From an uncultured Coriobacteriaceae bacterium (GTDB lineage Bacteria > Actinomycetota > Coriobacteriia > Coriobacteriales > UMGS124): DNA of 9,991 nucleotides. Positions 1-7,028 of this stretch are shown in pieces. Where the stretch lies: assembly GCA_902783515.1 (NCBI GenBank), contig CACZRK010000395.1:1-9991 (forward strand). The letters are read 5' to 3'. Numbering within the stretch: the stretch's first letter is position 1; each line of letters starts with the position of its first letter. Both the position numbers and the translations under genes were made by a program. The notes below the pieces were generated by a model. It had not been told where the DNA came from, did not search any database, and worked only from the letters and a program-made list of their open reading frames with translations.

Positions 1-218
1 ATCGTGCGCACCTCAGGCGCCTTCTGGCCAGTCTTCGCGCACAGCATGCCGATGGCCCTGGTGTAGCGATGGTCATCCCGCTCATACCCCGCCATGCTCG
101 GTGACAGGAACAGGGAGACCACGTCTGGCTGGTAGTGGCGAACGATGTGCAGCATCGGCCCGTCCCCGAGTATGCTCATGGGGTCTGCCGTTCCAATAGG
201 CGAGAAAAGGACTCTCAT
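1..218 (-). CDS. csm6: Csm6, type III-A CARF-HEPN ribonuclease (N-terminal part, runs off left edge)
   Basis: Only the first 72 codons are in the window; the frame is still open at position 1. The N-terminus reads MRVLFSPIGTADP, followed by a GDGPMLHIVRHYQPD block (residues 18-32) and VVSLFLSP. This matches the start of the Csm6 CARF domain, where an SPIG-type loop and an LHIxRHYxPD helix are typical. In the family, CARF binds cyclic oligoadenylate made by Cas10 and switches on a C-terminal HEPN RNase that degrades RNA non-specifically. The HEPN domain and its catalytic Arg/His lie outside the window, so activity cannot be judged. The ATG overlaps the csm5 stop as ATGA, and a GGAGGAG Shine-Dalgarno (221-227) sits just upstream inside csm5. 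Its place as last visible gene of the operon is the usual one. A diverged CARF protein such as Can or Csx1 is less likely given this motif. Confidence 0.92.
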   Translation of the reverse strand, partial: MRVLFSPIGTADPMSILGDGPMLHIVRHYQPDVVSLFLSPSMAGYERDDHRYTRAIGMLCAKTGQKAPEVRT

Positions 219-1681
219 CGCTCCTCCACGCTGATTCGACACTTGCCCATCTCATAATACGACGAGCTGCCAATCTTCCCCATCTTGAGCGTGTGCGGTG
301 ACACGTGCAGCTCGCAATCCTTCCAGTGGCGATGATCCTCTTTCCCCTGTCTGCCAGGATACTGTTTTTGCATGGGAGAGAACCCGGCATCCTGCACCTC
401 GCGCGCAAGGCCGCCGTACCTGCTTTCGTCCAACTTGGTTGGAAACTGCTCAAAAAGGATGTGTGAGACCTCATCGACACGCTTGATGCTGACCCTTGCG
501 GCCTCGCTTGACGCGCCGCGATCGTCGGGAAACAGGGCACCTTCCACCGTCTTGCTCGCAAACCCAACGCCACCACCCACATAGCAGACGGTGCTCTCAT
601 GGGACGCAGATGCCGAGCCCTGATGCTGGGCGCAGAACGAAGTGCCGGCAACCGCCGTGTTGCGACATCTCATGCCCTTAAACGGCCCGTTCTCGTAGAC
701 GAACTGGCACCGTGTGTCATTGCCGCCGCCTTTCCCTCCCGAGGACGAGCCCTTCTTCGCCGACGCGCCCTGTTCTGGGATGTCAAAATGACTCGCGAAG
801 GTCTCGTCGTAGATCTTTGCCGCCTCTTGGAGCACCCGTTCGAGACCGGCGCGATCGAGCTTGAACCCGTCCAGATACTGGTCGATCCTTGGATCGATGT
901 CTAGGCTCAGCGTCACTTTGACACCCGGCTTGATGGACTCACGGTAGAGGTTGAGCCTGTTGCCCGCCGTATCACCCCGACCATTCTGATTTCTCTTGTG
1001 AGACGCGGTGTCGCGCTTCGAGAACAGGTCGTATTTCTGGACGAACGCGAGATCCTTGACGTCAAGGGGATCGGAATCGGAGACGGACACATAGCGCATG
1101 ATGTCGTTCGGGTCCTCCTGTTCGATCCGCTCGACCCAGAACGCGTGCGCGTCGATGTCCCCGTCGGCCTCTCCCTCTCGCTCATGTTTGAGGCACGTCT
1201 CACGTCGATACCGCCTCGCGTACTCAACGCGGTTCGACGCGATCAGATGCTGCAGCAGCGCGGTCCGCAGGACTCCCTTGACGGATGAGCCCGGAATGTA
1301 GGGTCGTCCGTCGGGGTCTTTTACGCATTCAAAGACGTCAAAGTACCGATATGAGCCGTCACGCTTCTGAGCCAGCCTCATGTTGACGCGGTAGAGCAGC
1401 GACTGCTCCGCGACGCGGCGCAGCTCGCGGTGCTCGTTCAGGAAGTCCTCAAAGCCCTCTGCCTGGTCGTTGCGCGCTCCCGTGTCCTGGAGGAATTCGC
1501 AGTACGCATCCACCTGCCCCTGGTTGAGCTGGCTCACGAACTTCCTGACGTCAAGGACGGCGACGCCCTTTCCCCCGTCCACGACGAAGTAGTCCTTCTT
1601 GCCGAGCGTGCTCCCCGTCCCGACGTGTACGGGACCCATCGTGGTGAGCGTGAGTCGGTAGTGCCTGACCTGTTGTCCCAT
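215..1681 (-). CDS. csm5: Csm5, type III-A RAMP subunit with extra zinc-finger-like insert
   Basis: This 488-residue RAMP (RRM-fold) protein should cap the crRNA 3' end of the Csm complex and help crRNA maturation. Csm5 hallmarks: an N-terminal beta strand running into GPVHVGTG (16-23), YIPGSSVKGVLRTALLQH (128-145), the DIMRYVSVSDSDPL region (193-206), LNLYRESIKPG (243-253) and GGGVGFASKT (369-378). The chosen ATG (1679-1681) is 4 bases after the csm4 stop, with GGGAG (1691-1695) upstream. An earlier in-frame start at 1714 would overlap csm4 and add 11 residues unlike the family. The protein is clearly longer than common Csm5 proteins of roughly 340-400 residues. Part of the excess is a segment around residues 303-362: a Gly/Ser/Lys-rich linker (311-320), then cysteines 325, 339, 350 and histidine 353. 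Its 3' end overlaps csm6 by 4 bases. The family call is secure; the role of the insert is unknown. Confidence 0.95.
   Translation of the reverse strand: MGQQVRHYRLTLTTMGPVHVGTGSTLGKKDYFVVDGGKGVAVLDVRKFVSQLNQGQVDAYCEFLQDTGARNDQAEGFEDFLNEHRELRRVAEQSLLYRVNMRLAQKRDGSYRYFDVFECVKDPDGRPYIPGSSVKGVLRTALLQHLIASNRVEYARRYRRETCLKHEREGEADGDIDAHAFWVERIEQEDPNDIMRYVSVSDSDPLDVKDLAFVQKYDLFSKRDTASHKRNQNGRGDTAGNRLNLYRESIKPGVKVTLSLDIDPRIDQYLDGFKLDRAGLERVLQEAAKIYDETFASHFDIPEQGASAKKGSSSGGKGGGNDTRCQFVYENGPFKGMRCRNTAVAGTSFCAQHQGSASASHESTVCYVGGGVGFASKTVEGALFPDDRGASSEAARVSIKRVDEVSHILFEQFPTKLDESRYGGLAREVQDAGFSPMQKQYPGRQGKEDHRHWKDCELHVSPHTLKMGKIGSSSYYEMGKCRISVEER
623..709 (-). other. C-C-C-H putative zinc-binding motif inside csm5
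   Basis: These codons encode Csm5 residues 325-353 with the pattern C325-x13-C339-x10-C350-x2-H353; the last part reads RCRNTAVAGTSFCAQH. The segment follows a low-complexity linker (GSSSGGKGGG, 311-320) and is followed by a second small-residue stretch (GSASASH, 355-361). This spacing, with RC, a GxxC step and a final CxxH, resembles the small RC...GxxC...YCxxH zinc motifs found as free or appended modules in many bacterial proteins. It lies just before the conserved GGGVGF loop of Csm5. Metal binding is inferred from spacing only. It could add RNA or protein contacts at the crRNA 3' end of the complex. Confidence 0.6.
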
Positions 1682-1685
1682 GAGC

Positions 1686-2609
1686 TCACACTCCCATCCA
1701 CATGGCGCGCGCATACCGGTAGACCGGGTGGGACCCCGCGGTCGCGTTCACGTCAAACACCGCGCCGTCAAACGTGGTCGTGAAGGTCGATCCCGCCGCA
1801 AAGAGATACAGGTCGCGCTTCTTCTGGGGCGTGGAGGCGAACGTCTGCGACTGCACGAATCCCCCCTTGCGCACCAGCTTGTAGTGCGACCCGTCCAGGA
1901 GGCCGTCGGTGAGCTCCTCGCGTGTCGGCGCCGCCGAGGAAAGCAGCACGCGCCTGCCCCCCTGTTGGCGGTCGATGGCGGCGAGCAGCGGCGACTGCGT
2001 CTCGATCCCATAGGAGAAGCGGCCGTAGCCGCTCGTGCGCTCGCCGCCGATGCCGGCAAACTGCAGCTGGTCAAGCACGGGTCGCAGGTCATAGTCGCCA
2101 CGCGCGATGAAGTACAGCCCGGACTGCGGCCTGAACGAAAACGCCCCGACCTGATACGGCTTGCTCTCTCCGCTCGGGTCGTACGACGCGTTCACCTTGG
2201 TCTGCGCGCCCGCACGCCCAAGCTCATGCCGGAAATGATCCAGCTCACCAATGGCGTCAAAGTTCCCGTCCAGGTAGCCGGCAAGCTGACCGGCAGGGAT
2301 GTAGCCGAGCTTCTTGTGTGCCTTCTTCTCTCGCGAGTCGCGCTGCTCCACCTTGTCCTGCGCCTGCGAGGGGACCATGGGCTTTGGCAGGTAGAGGACA
2401 TTGCCGATGAACGGAAACGCGTCGCTCAGCGCAAGGGCGCCCGACTTGGCGGCGGCAAACAGCTGCTCATGACAGCCCATCTGCAGCGCCTCGGTGAACA
2501 GGGCGCTGAAGAGCGTGCCCGCGTCGCAGGCGAAGGCCGAGTCGGTGAGCCGTCCCCTCCCGAAGTGCACCGGCTCCCTGAACGACAGCTTGATGATGGC
2601 GGCATGCAT
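1686..2609 (-). CDS. csm4: Csm4, type III-A RAMP subunit (crRNA 5' handle binding)
   Basis: This 307-residue protein has the normal Csm4 length. In the complex Csm4 binds the crRNA 5' handle and joins Cas10 to the Csm3 backbone. Csm4 motifs in order: ACDAGTLFSAL (27-37), LYLPKP (72-77), KKLGYIP (99-105), the glycine-rich loop GIGGERTSGYGRFS (186-199), HYKLVRKGGFVQS (242-254), RDLYLFAAGSTF (265-276) and the C-terminal HPVYRYARAMWMGV (294-307). No catalytic residue is expected in this subunit. The ATG lies 4 bases after the csm3 TAG. No clear GGAGG precedes it, so translation probably depends on coupling to csm3. The csm5 ATG follows its stop after 4 bases. Confidence 0.95.
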   Translation of the reverse strand: MHAAIIKLSFREPVHFGRGRLTDSAFACDAGTLFSALFTEALQMGCHEQLFAAAKSGALALSDAFPFIGNVLYLPKPMVPSQAQDKVEQRDSREKKAHKKLGYIPAGQLAGYLDGNFDAIGELDHFRHELGRAGAQTKVNASYDPSGESKPYQVGAFSFRPQSGLYFIARGDYDLRPVLDQLQFAGIGGERTSGYGRFSYGIETQSPLLAAIDRQQGGRRVLLSSAAPTREELTDGLLDGSHYKLVRKGGFVQSQTFASTPQKKRDLYLFAAGSTFTTTFDGAVFDVNATAGSHPVYRYARAMWMGV

Positions 2610-2613
2610 GGCG

Positions 2614-3288
2614 CTACGCCAAGCTCGGCACGCGGATGGACAGGTCGCCCGTCACCGCTTCGGCATGCAGGTCGGCGAACTGCACCCTGCCGTTGCCGCG
2701 CGTGCCGCCGCCGCCCAGGTAGTCGTTCTCAAGCAGCGTGAAGCCGTTGCGGATGTTCGCGAAGTCCTCCGCCAGCTCCTCGGGCTCCTCGACGTCGTAG
2801 ATGAGCTCCAGCGCGAACTCCGCGCCGCGCACCACACGCTCGATCTGGCGCGGGTTGGCGACGGACGTGAGGCGGTCGATGGTGTTCTCGAACTTCGTCT
2901 CGCACACCTGCGTGAGCTGCTTCTTGGTCATCCAGTTCTCGCCTGTGAGGAAGCAGTCTGAGAACTGCAGGCGGGAGCGACGGGCACGCACCTCGACTGA
3001 TCCGTCGTCGGCCTTCTCCGCCGTCGACCCGAACAGGCGCTTGATCTCGTCGCAGTCGTTCCTGAACCCGTTCACGCCTTTTGCGGGCACGGACCCCATG
3101 TCGCGCGCGAGCAGCGAGCGCATCTTGCCCTTGAGCGTCGACCCGGGGATGATCGGCTTGCGGGTGAGGGGGTCGCGGACCACGGGCAGGTCGATGGCGC
3201 CGATGGCGCTGAACGAGTCGTCACCGCCGATGTGCAGCCCGGTCTTGACCTGGATCTTGCCGGTGATCTTGATCTTGGTGAGGCTCAT
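2614..3288 (-). CDS. csm3: Csm3, type III-A backbone RAMP and target-RNA endoribonuclease
   Basis: This 224-residue protein is of normal Csm3 length. Several copies form the filament that holds the crRNA guide, and each cuts bound target RNA at about 6-nt intervals. Visible hallmarks: TGLHIGGDDS (16-25), GAIDLPVVRDP (30-40) containing D33, the aspartate equivalent to the catalytic one in characterised Csm3 proteins, PIIPGSTLKGKMRSLL (45-60), LFGS (85-88), RSRLQFSDC (104-112), ENTIDRLTSVANPRQIERV (134-152) and LGGGGTRGNGRVQF (191-204). The ATG at 3288 is one base after the csm2 TAG and has a strong GGAGGGGAG site (3296-3304) seven bases upstream. A longer in-frame start inside csm2 (3384) would add 32 residues unlike Csm3 and is rejected. 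All expected residues are present, so RNA cleavage should be intact. Confidence 0.97.
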   Translation of the reverse strand: MSLTKIKITGKIQVKTGLHIGGDDSFSAIGAIDLPVVRDPLTRKPIIPGSTLKGKMRSLLARDMGSVPAKGVNGFRNDCDEIKRLFGSTAEKADDGSVEVRARRSRLQFSDCFLTGENWMTKKQLTQVCETKFENTIDRLTSVANPRQIERVVRGAEFALELIYDVEEPEELAEDFANIRNGFTLLENDYLGGGGTRGNGRVQFADLHAEAVTGDLSIRVPSLA

Positions 3289-3289
3289 C

Positions 3290-3709
3290 CTAGTTCTCCC
3301 CTCCGTAGAACTTGAAGTAGGCGACGATGCTCTCCGCATAGCGGCAGTAGAGCATGAAGTGGTCATAGCTCTTGATGTTGTCAATGATTTTCAAGAGAGA
3401 CGTATCTTTAATAAATTCCTTTACGTTTGGATCACGCCCACACTCGTACGCCAATTTTACTTTTAGATATTGGATATCAGATTGATACTTGCGGTACGCT
3501 TCGGGAGAATCGATACGCGAGTACACGTTCATGATGTTGTCGTAAATGCCGCGAAGCTTTGACATCGTCACGTCATAGAAGCGTGGCTTGCGCTCCGACA
3601 AGCTCTTCATGATCTCGTCCGCCCGGTTCGCGTAGGTCTGGTTCGTCAGCTTCTTTCCCCCGGGGATCTCGCACAAGACGATCTGCGCGTCCTTCTCCAT
3701 CTCTGCCAC
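3290..3709 (-). CDS. csm2: Csm2, type III-A small subunit
   Basis: Csm2 is the small alpha-helical subunit that stacks along the Csm3 filament and contacts the crRNA-target duplex. From the GTG at 3709 it has 139 residues; from the ATG at 3700 it has 136. GTG is preferred because AAAGGGG (3716-3722) sits 6 bases before it but 15 bases before the ATG. The C-terminal half carries Csm2 signatures: QYLKVKLAYECGRD (80-93), NVKEFIKDTSLLKIIDNI (95-112) and the ending RYAESIVAYFKFYGG (123-137). The start lies 2 bases after the cas10 TAA, and the TAG is one base before the csm3 ATG. The coding region for the C-terminal half is strikingly AT-rich for this operon (see 3361-3540). No catalytic function is expected. 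Confidence 0.95.
   Translation of the reverse strand: MAEMEKDAQIVLCEIPGGKKLTNQTYANRADEIMKSLSERKPRFYDVTMSKLRGIYDNIMNVYSRIDSPEAYRKYQSDIQYLKVKLAYECGRDPNVKEFIKDTSLLKIIDNIKSYDHFMLYCRYAESIVAYFKFYGGEN
3361..3540 (-). other. AT-rich stretch within csm2
   Basis: By hand count this 180-base stretch has 72 G or C (40%). The first 60 bases (3361-3420) have only 20 (33%). The csm2 lines at 3541-3660 rise back to 55-58%, and sampled lines in cas10 and the WYL gene are near 70%. The frame is intact and the protein is conserved here, so this is a local shift in codon composition and not a broken gene. Confidence 0.85.
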
Positions 3710-3711
3710 CG

Positions 3712-6090
3712 TTAGCCCCTTTCTCTGATGCTGTACACGTACCATACGAGCGAGGCGAGTAGGAGCTTCCTCTCGCGCGCGTCCATCGCCCACGTATAGA
3801 TCTTCCTTGTTGCCTCCTCGCCGCCGCCGACGCCCTCAAAGCTCCGCGCGAGCAGGTAGGCGAGGCGCGGTGCGGAGACGCCGTCATCGTCACGCAGGAG
3901 GTCGACGACGCGATAGATGAACGCCTTGCCCTTCTCGGCGCCCCCGAGCAGGGAGCGCAGGTCGCTCATGCGATCGCAGATCGTCGTGCTCAGCTCGTCC
4001 CACGTGAACGTCGCGTCCTCGGTCCACAGCGCGACCGCGTCCTTCTCGTGGGGCTGCGGCGCGGTGCGCTTGAAGAGCTTCGCCGCGTCCTCCAGGTCGC
4101 CCGTCTCCTGCGCCATGCGCGCGATCGGGTACGACTTGCCGTACATGCCGATGCCCGCGCTGAGCGTCAGCGTCCCGTTGCCGGTGTACTCGTCAAGCGC
4201 GTGGCGAATGTCGATGCCAGCGTGGATAACGTCGCTCCAGTTGCCGATGACGAACAGGTCGTCGCCGCCGGAGTAGATGACCTGCGCCCGATAGTCCCCC
4301 GCCTTGAGGATCTCGTTGACCTCGCGCTTGAAGAAGAAGCTCAGCGCGCGGCTGAGGGTCGCGGTCCGGCTGATCGATACCTTGTCGTCGGGCAGGCCGT
4401 TCACGAACAGCGTGCCCAGGTTGTCGACGTCGGCCCTCAGGACGCCGAGACGGGCGATGCCGCGCGCCTCATCTGCGCCGTCTGCCTCGTCGGCAAGCGA
4501 GGCGCCGGTCAGGGCGTATTCCGAGATGCCGTCCTCACCGGTCGGATAGGTGTAGTCCGCCATCCAGATGTGCGTCGCAAGTCCCACGCCCATGTTCCAG
4601 TCGTTCTTGGTGTAGACACGGACGGACGCCGGCTTCTCGCGCTTGTAGCGCGCGTGGTCGTACATGTACAGCCACCTGCCGAACGGCAGGGCGAGCCCCT
4701 GCGCGCCGTCCACGACGGGCGCCTTGGCGGACACGACGAAGACGTCCTTGTTGACGAGCTGCTTTGAGATCGCGCCCAGCGAGGCGCACAGCGAGCACTT
4801 GCCCTCCTCGTTGATCGCCAGGTCGGAGCGGTGGCACTCCGTGCACTCCCGCTCGTGGTCGTCCGCCCCCATGCCGCCGAAGTTGAGTCCGGCGATCTCC
4901 GACGCCGTGTACCGGCACGCCTTCGCCTCCGAGAGCCTGCGCGAGAGCGTGCGGAACAGGTCGCGGAAGCGCCGCCCGTCGGCATGCGCCCGGTCGGGCT
5001 TGTTCGCGAGGTCGTCGGCGCTGCACGCCACCCACGCGCCGGCGACGTACAGGTCGTTGCGGTACGTGCTCAGGAACCACGACTGCAGCTCCCGCTGGAA
5101 CGCCTTGATCTCCTGACGGGCGGCCCTCGTGTTCGGCAGCAGCAGGTACGCGTGCCCGCCGCCCGTGTACAGCAGGTTCGCCCTGCTGAGCGCCAGGCGC
5201 TCCAGCAGCTCGTCCACGATGTGCTCCAACAGCAGCTCCAGGTACATGCTGCGGGCACGCAGCTGCTTGAGGGCGCCGTTGCCGCTGATCGTGTAGATGA
5301 AGTCCTGGATGCCGCTCATGTCGCACGAGTACAGCAGGAACATCTGCTTCTCGTAGTACGCAGGCGAGGTCCGCTGGTCAAACAGCGCCGCGCGGAAGTT
5401 CGTGACGTCGTCCTCCCGCAGCACGTCGTAGATGCAGGCGGCGATCCCGGCGGTCGTCTTCAGGTGGTCGTAGAGCGAGACGTCCACGAGCTGCCGCACG
5501 TTGGTGGACGACGGGACGTAGCTGACCGTCGCCTCCAGCATGTTCACGAGGGAGTTGACCTGCTCCCACGCGATGTCGGTCTGCAGCAGGTTCTTGCGCA
5601 CGCGCTCGCGGATGGCGTTGTAGTCGGTCATGTGCGGCTGGTCGGCGGGCGGCTCCACGACGTTGTCGTCATGGTGTCCGCTCACGATGTTGAAGATCTT
5701 CCGCAGCCGCACGTCACGCCGAAACGAGGCGGCGTCGCGCTCGTCTCCCTCGTTCTTCCGGTCCATGCCCGCGGAGACGTTGTCCGCGAAGTACGTCACG
5801 TACGCAAGCGAGTCGTCCGCCAGCGGCGCGTGCGCCATCTCGGTCGCATGGTGGTAGCGCACCTGCTCGATGACGCGTCGCGCGTCCTCGCCGACCTCCT
5901 CGCCCCTGCTCGCCGCGACCGTCTCCGCGATCTGTCGCAGGAAGTCCGCACCAAGCTTGCTGTGCGTTCCCCGCTCGGAGCTGCCGCGATAGACGACCTT
6001 GCCAATGTCGTGCAGCAGCGCGCCGAACATGAGCGCGGTCCTGTCGGCCATGTCCGGCGCGACGACGTCGCCCGCACTCGTCACAGGCAT
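3712..6090 (-). CDS. cas10: Cas10/Csm1, type III-A large subunit (HD nuclease and cyclic oligoadenylate synthase)
   Basis: Cas10 is the signature subunit of type III systems. When the complex binds target RNA, the HD domain cuts single-stranded DNA and the Palm domain makes cyclic oligoadenylates from ATP. The 792 residues have the usual order: HD domain with GALLHDIGK (23-31; H27, D28), a second histidine pair YHHATEM (79-85) and FADNVSAGMDRK (101-112); SGIQDFIYTIS (259-269) and YTGGGHAYLLLPN (308-320) of the first Palm-like domain; a four-cysteine zinc site (C416, C419, C432, C435); GVLRADVDNLGTLF (549-562) and SGGDD (607-611) of the second Palm; then a helical C-terminal domain. The ATG overlaps the cas6 end by 10 bases and has GGGGGGA (6096-6102) upstream, which favours it over M14. 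Both active centres are intact, and csm6 downstream fits a working signalling pathway. Confidence 0.98.
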   Translation of the reverse strand: MPVTSAGDVVAPDMADRTALMFGALLHDIGKVVYRGSSERGTHSKLGADFLRQIAETVAASRGEEVGEDARRVIEQVRYHHATEMAHAPLADDSLAYVTYFADNVSAGMDRKNEGDERDAASFRRDVRLRKIFNIVSGHHDDNVVEPPADQPHMTDYNAIRERVRKNLLQTDIAWEQVNSLVNMLEATVSYVPSSTNVRQLVDVSLYDHLKTTAGIAACIYDVLREDDVTNFRAALFDQRTSPAYYEKQMFLLYSCDMSGIQDFIYTISGNGALKQLRARSMYLELLLEHIVDELLERLALSRANLLYTGGGHAYLLLPNTRAARQEIKAFQRELQSWFLSTYRNDLYVAGAWVACSADDLANKPDRAHADGRRFRDLFRTLSRRLSEAKACRYTASEIAGLNFGGMGADDHERECTECHRSDLAINEEGKCSLCASLGAISKQLVNKDVFVVSAKAPVVDGAQGLALPFGRWLYMYDHARYKREKPASVRVYTKNDWNMGVGLATHIWMADYTYPTGEDGISEYALTGASLADEADGADEARGIARLGVLRADVDNLGTLFVNGLPDDKVSISRTATLSRALSFFFKREVNEILKAGDYRAQVIYSGGDDLFVIGNWSDVIHAGIDIRHALDEYTGNGTLTLSAGIGMYGKSYPIARMAQETGDLEDAAKLFKRTAPQPHEKDAVALWTEDATFTWDELSTTICDRMSDLRSLLGGAEKGKAFIYRVVDLLRDDDGVSAPRLAYLLARSFEGVGGGEEATRKIYTWAMDARERKLLLASLVWYVYSIRERG
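3716..3722 (-). promoter_or_regulatory. Shine-Dalgarno site of csm2 that favours the GTG start
   Basis: On the minus strand the sequence is AAAGGGG, 6 bases before GTG (3707-3709) and 15 before ATG (3698-3700). It lies in the last codons of cas10, so csm2 initiation is probably coupled to cas10 termination at 3712-3714. Confidence 0.55.
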
Positions 6091-6926
6091 CGCATTCCCC
6101 CCATCCCCATAGACGTCTTGATACCTACGCCCGCGTGCGTCCCGAAGCGCAGGAGCATGTGAACGAGCCCCCGCAGCGGCTGCGGCCCTCGGATCGAGAG
6201 GGTCAGGTCGCCGACGAACCCCGGCACGCCATGCGCCTGCGGGCTCACATGTTGCAGGCTCTGCGTGCGCAGGTGGTAGGAGCGTATGCGCACGCAGCTC
6301 TCTATGTAGTCGACCGTCTCGACGCTCGCCTCGCCGTCGCCCTCGTAGATCCGGCCGTACTGCATGAGCAGGTTCTGGAAGATCAGCCGCACGTCCGGCA
6401 CGACGACGTACTGGCCCGCGCGCTTGAACGCGGTCGGACTGACGAACTCGACGTGGGCATGCGTGTCACCGTTCTGCGCGATCTCGTCCAGCACGGTCTT
6501 CAGGCTCGTCGTCTCAAACGCACGCTCGCGGACGTCCAGCCGCATGCCCGCGCCCCTCACCTCAAAGGCGTCCACCGACTGCAGGGGCGTAAGGATCCGC
6601 CTGGTCGCCTCGTCGGTCAGCCCCTGGACGTGCCACGCGAGCGTCCCGGGATCCTTTCCCGTCACGCAGTACTGGCTGTAGGGGTTGAACTGCATCGTGT
6701 GGAGCAGCGCGGCATAGTCGCGGTCGACGTGCTCCATGAGCGCGCCCTGCAACAGCGGGCCGAGCGAGTTGGCCTGCGCGAGGCTGAGGCGCTTCCCCTC
6801 GGGCAGCCCGAGCGTGAGCGTGAGCGACGACAGGCGTCGACCCGACGTGTCGCGGTCGGACGGTTCCCGATCAGGCGCGCGGCGCTCGGGCGCGTGCCCG
6901 TCCGGTTCTTCGCGTTCTTCCTCCAA
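6081..6926 (-). CDS. cas6: Cas6, CRISPR pre-crRNA endoribonuclease
   Basis: Cas6 cuts the repeat in pre-crRNA to give the 8-nt 5' handle used by Csm complexes. The 281 residues show the two ferredoxin-like halves: SSLTLTLGLPEGKRL (33-47), HTMQFNPYSQY (76-86), VEFVSPTAFKRAGQYVVVPD (159-178), FQNLLMQYGRIY (183-194) and the C-terminal glycine-rich loop GTHAGVGIKTSMGMGG (262-277), a strong Cas6 marker. H76 is a plausible general acid, by inference only. The only standard in-frame start is TTG (6924-6926), with GGGGAAGG (6936-6943) nine bases upstream and an in-frame TGA further up. Residues 1-31 are highly charged (Glu, Asp, Arg) and not typical of Cas6, which normally starts near residue 33, so the exact start is less sure than the gene. 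First gene of the operon. Confidence 0.94.
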   Translation of the reverse strand: MEEEREEPDGHAPERRAPDREPSDRDTSGRRLSSLTLTLGLPEGKRLSLAQANSLGPLLQGALMEHVDRDYAALLHTMQFNPYSQYCVTGKDPGTLAWHVQGLTDEATRRILTPLQSVDAFEVRGAGMRLDVRERAFETTSLKTVLDEIAQNGDTHAHVEFVSPTAFKRAGQYVVVPDVRLIFQNLLMQYGRIYEGDGEASVETVDYIESCVRIRSYHLRTQSLQHVSPQAHGVPGFVGDLTLSIRGPQPLRGLVHMLLRFGTHAGVGIKTSMGMGGMRCL

Positions 6927-6935
6927 GAATGGCCA

Positions 6936-6943
6936 CCTTCCCC
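6936..6943 (-). promoter_or_regulatory. Putative Shine-Dalgarno site for the TTG start of cas6
   Basis: The minus strand reads GGGGAAGG with a 9-base gap to TTG at 6926. The frame has no ATG or GTG between its upstream TGA stop and this TTG, so this site supports TTG as the start. A second purine run, GGAGGAAG, lies inside the first codons but is not followed by a usable start codon. Confidence 0.45.
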
Positions 6944-6973
6944 TGTGCCCCGTGTGCCGTCGTGACGCTGACC

Positions 6974-6979
6974 ATCATA
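6974..6979 (-). promoter_or_regulatory. Possible -10 element of the cas operon promoter
   Basis: The minus strand reads TATGAT (5 of 6 bases of TATAAT), about 48 bases before the cas6 TTG, which would give a leader of roughly 40 nt. No convincing -35 hexamer is found 16-18 bases upstream; only TTATTG and TTGTTG occur, at 11-14 base spacing. It may need an activator, or the match may be chance. Confidence 0.25.
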
Positions 6980-7028
6980 GAAGAACGGGCCAACAATAAC
7001 CCCCAACTGGCCGGTATGTGTGACGTTA

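Noticed and set aside
82..651. Minus-strand 189-codon frame across the csm5/csm6 junction
   Set aside because: It is out of frame with both genes, whose family motifs and ATGA overlap explain the region.
1680..2741. Plus-strand open frame of 353 codons opposite csm4 and the end of csm3
   Set aside because: It is low-complexity and Arg-rich, has no family features, and is antisense to the well-supported csm4.
3289..3384. Longer csm3 starting at 3384
   Set aside because: The added residues are a Ser/Thr/Arg-rich string unlike Csm3 and lie inside csm2; ATG at 3288 has a strong ribosome site at the right distance.
4831..6162. Plus-strand open frame of 443 codons opposite cas10
   Set aside because: It is a mirror of GC-rich cas10 codons, is rich in Arg, Val and Leu with no recognisable motif, and the minus-strand protein is a clear Cas10 with all active-site motifs.
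6135..6965. Plus-strand open frame of 276 codons opposite cas6
   Set aside because: It is antisense to cas6, which carries the Cas6 glycine-rich loop; its composition is typical of GC-driven spurious frames.
6662..7006. Minus-strand 114-codon frame overlapping the 5' end of cas6, possible longer or frameshifted cas6 start
   Set aside because: It is in a different frame from the Cas6 core and becomes an Arg/Ser-rich string over the region where the cas6 frame has family-like sequence; no sign of a frameshift within the Cas6 motifs.
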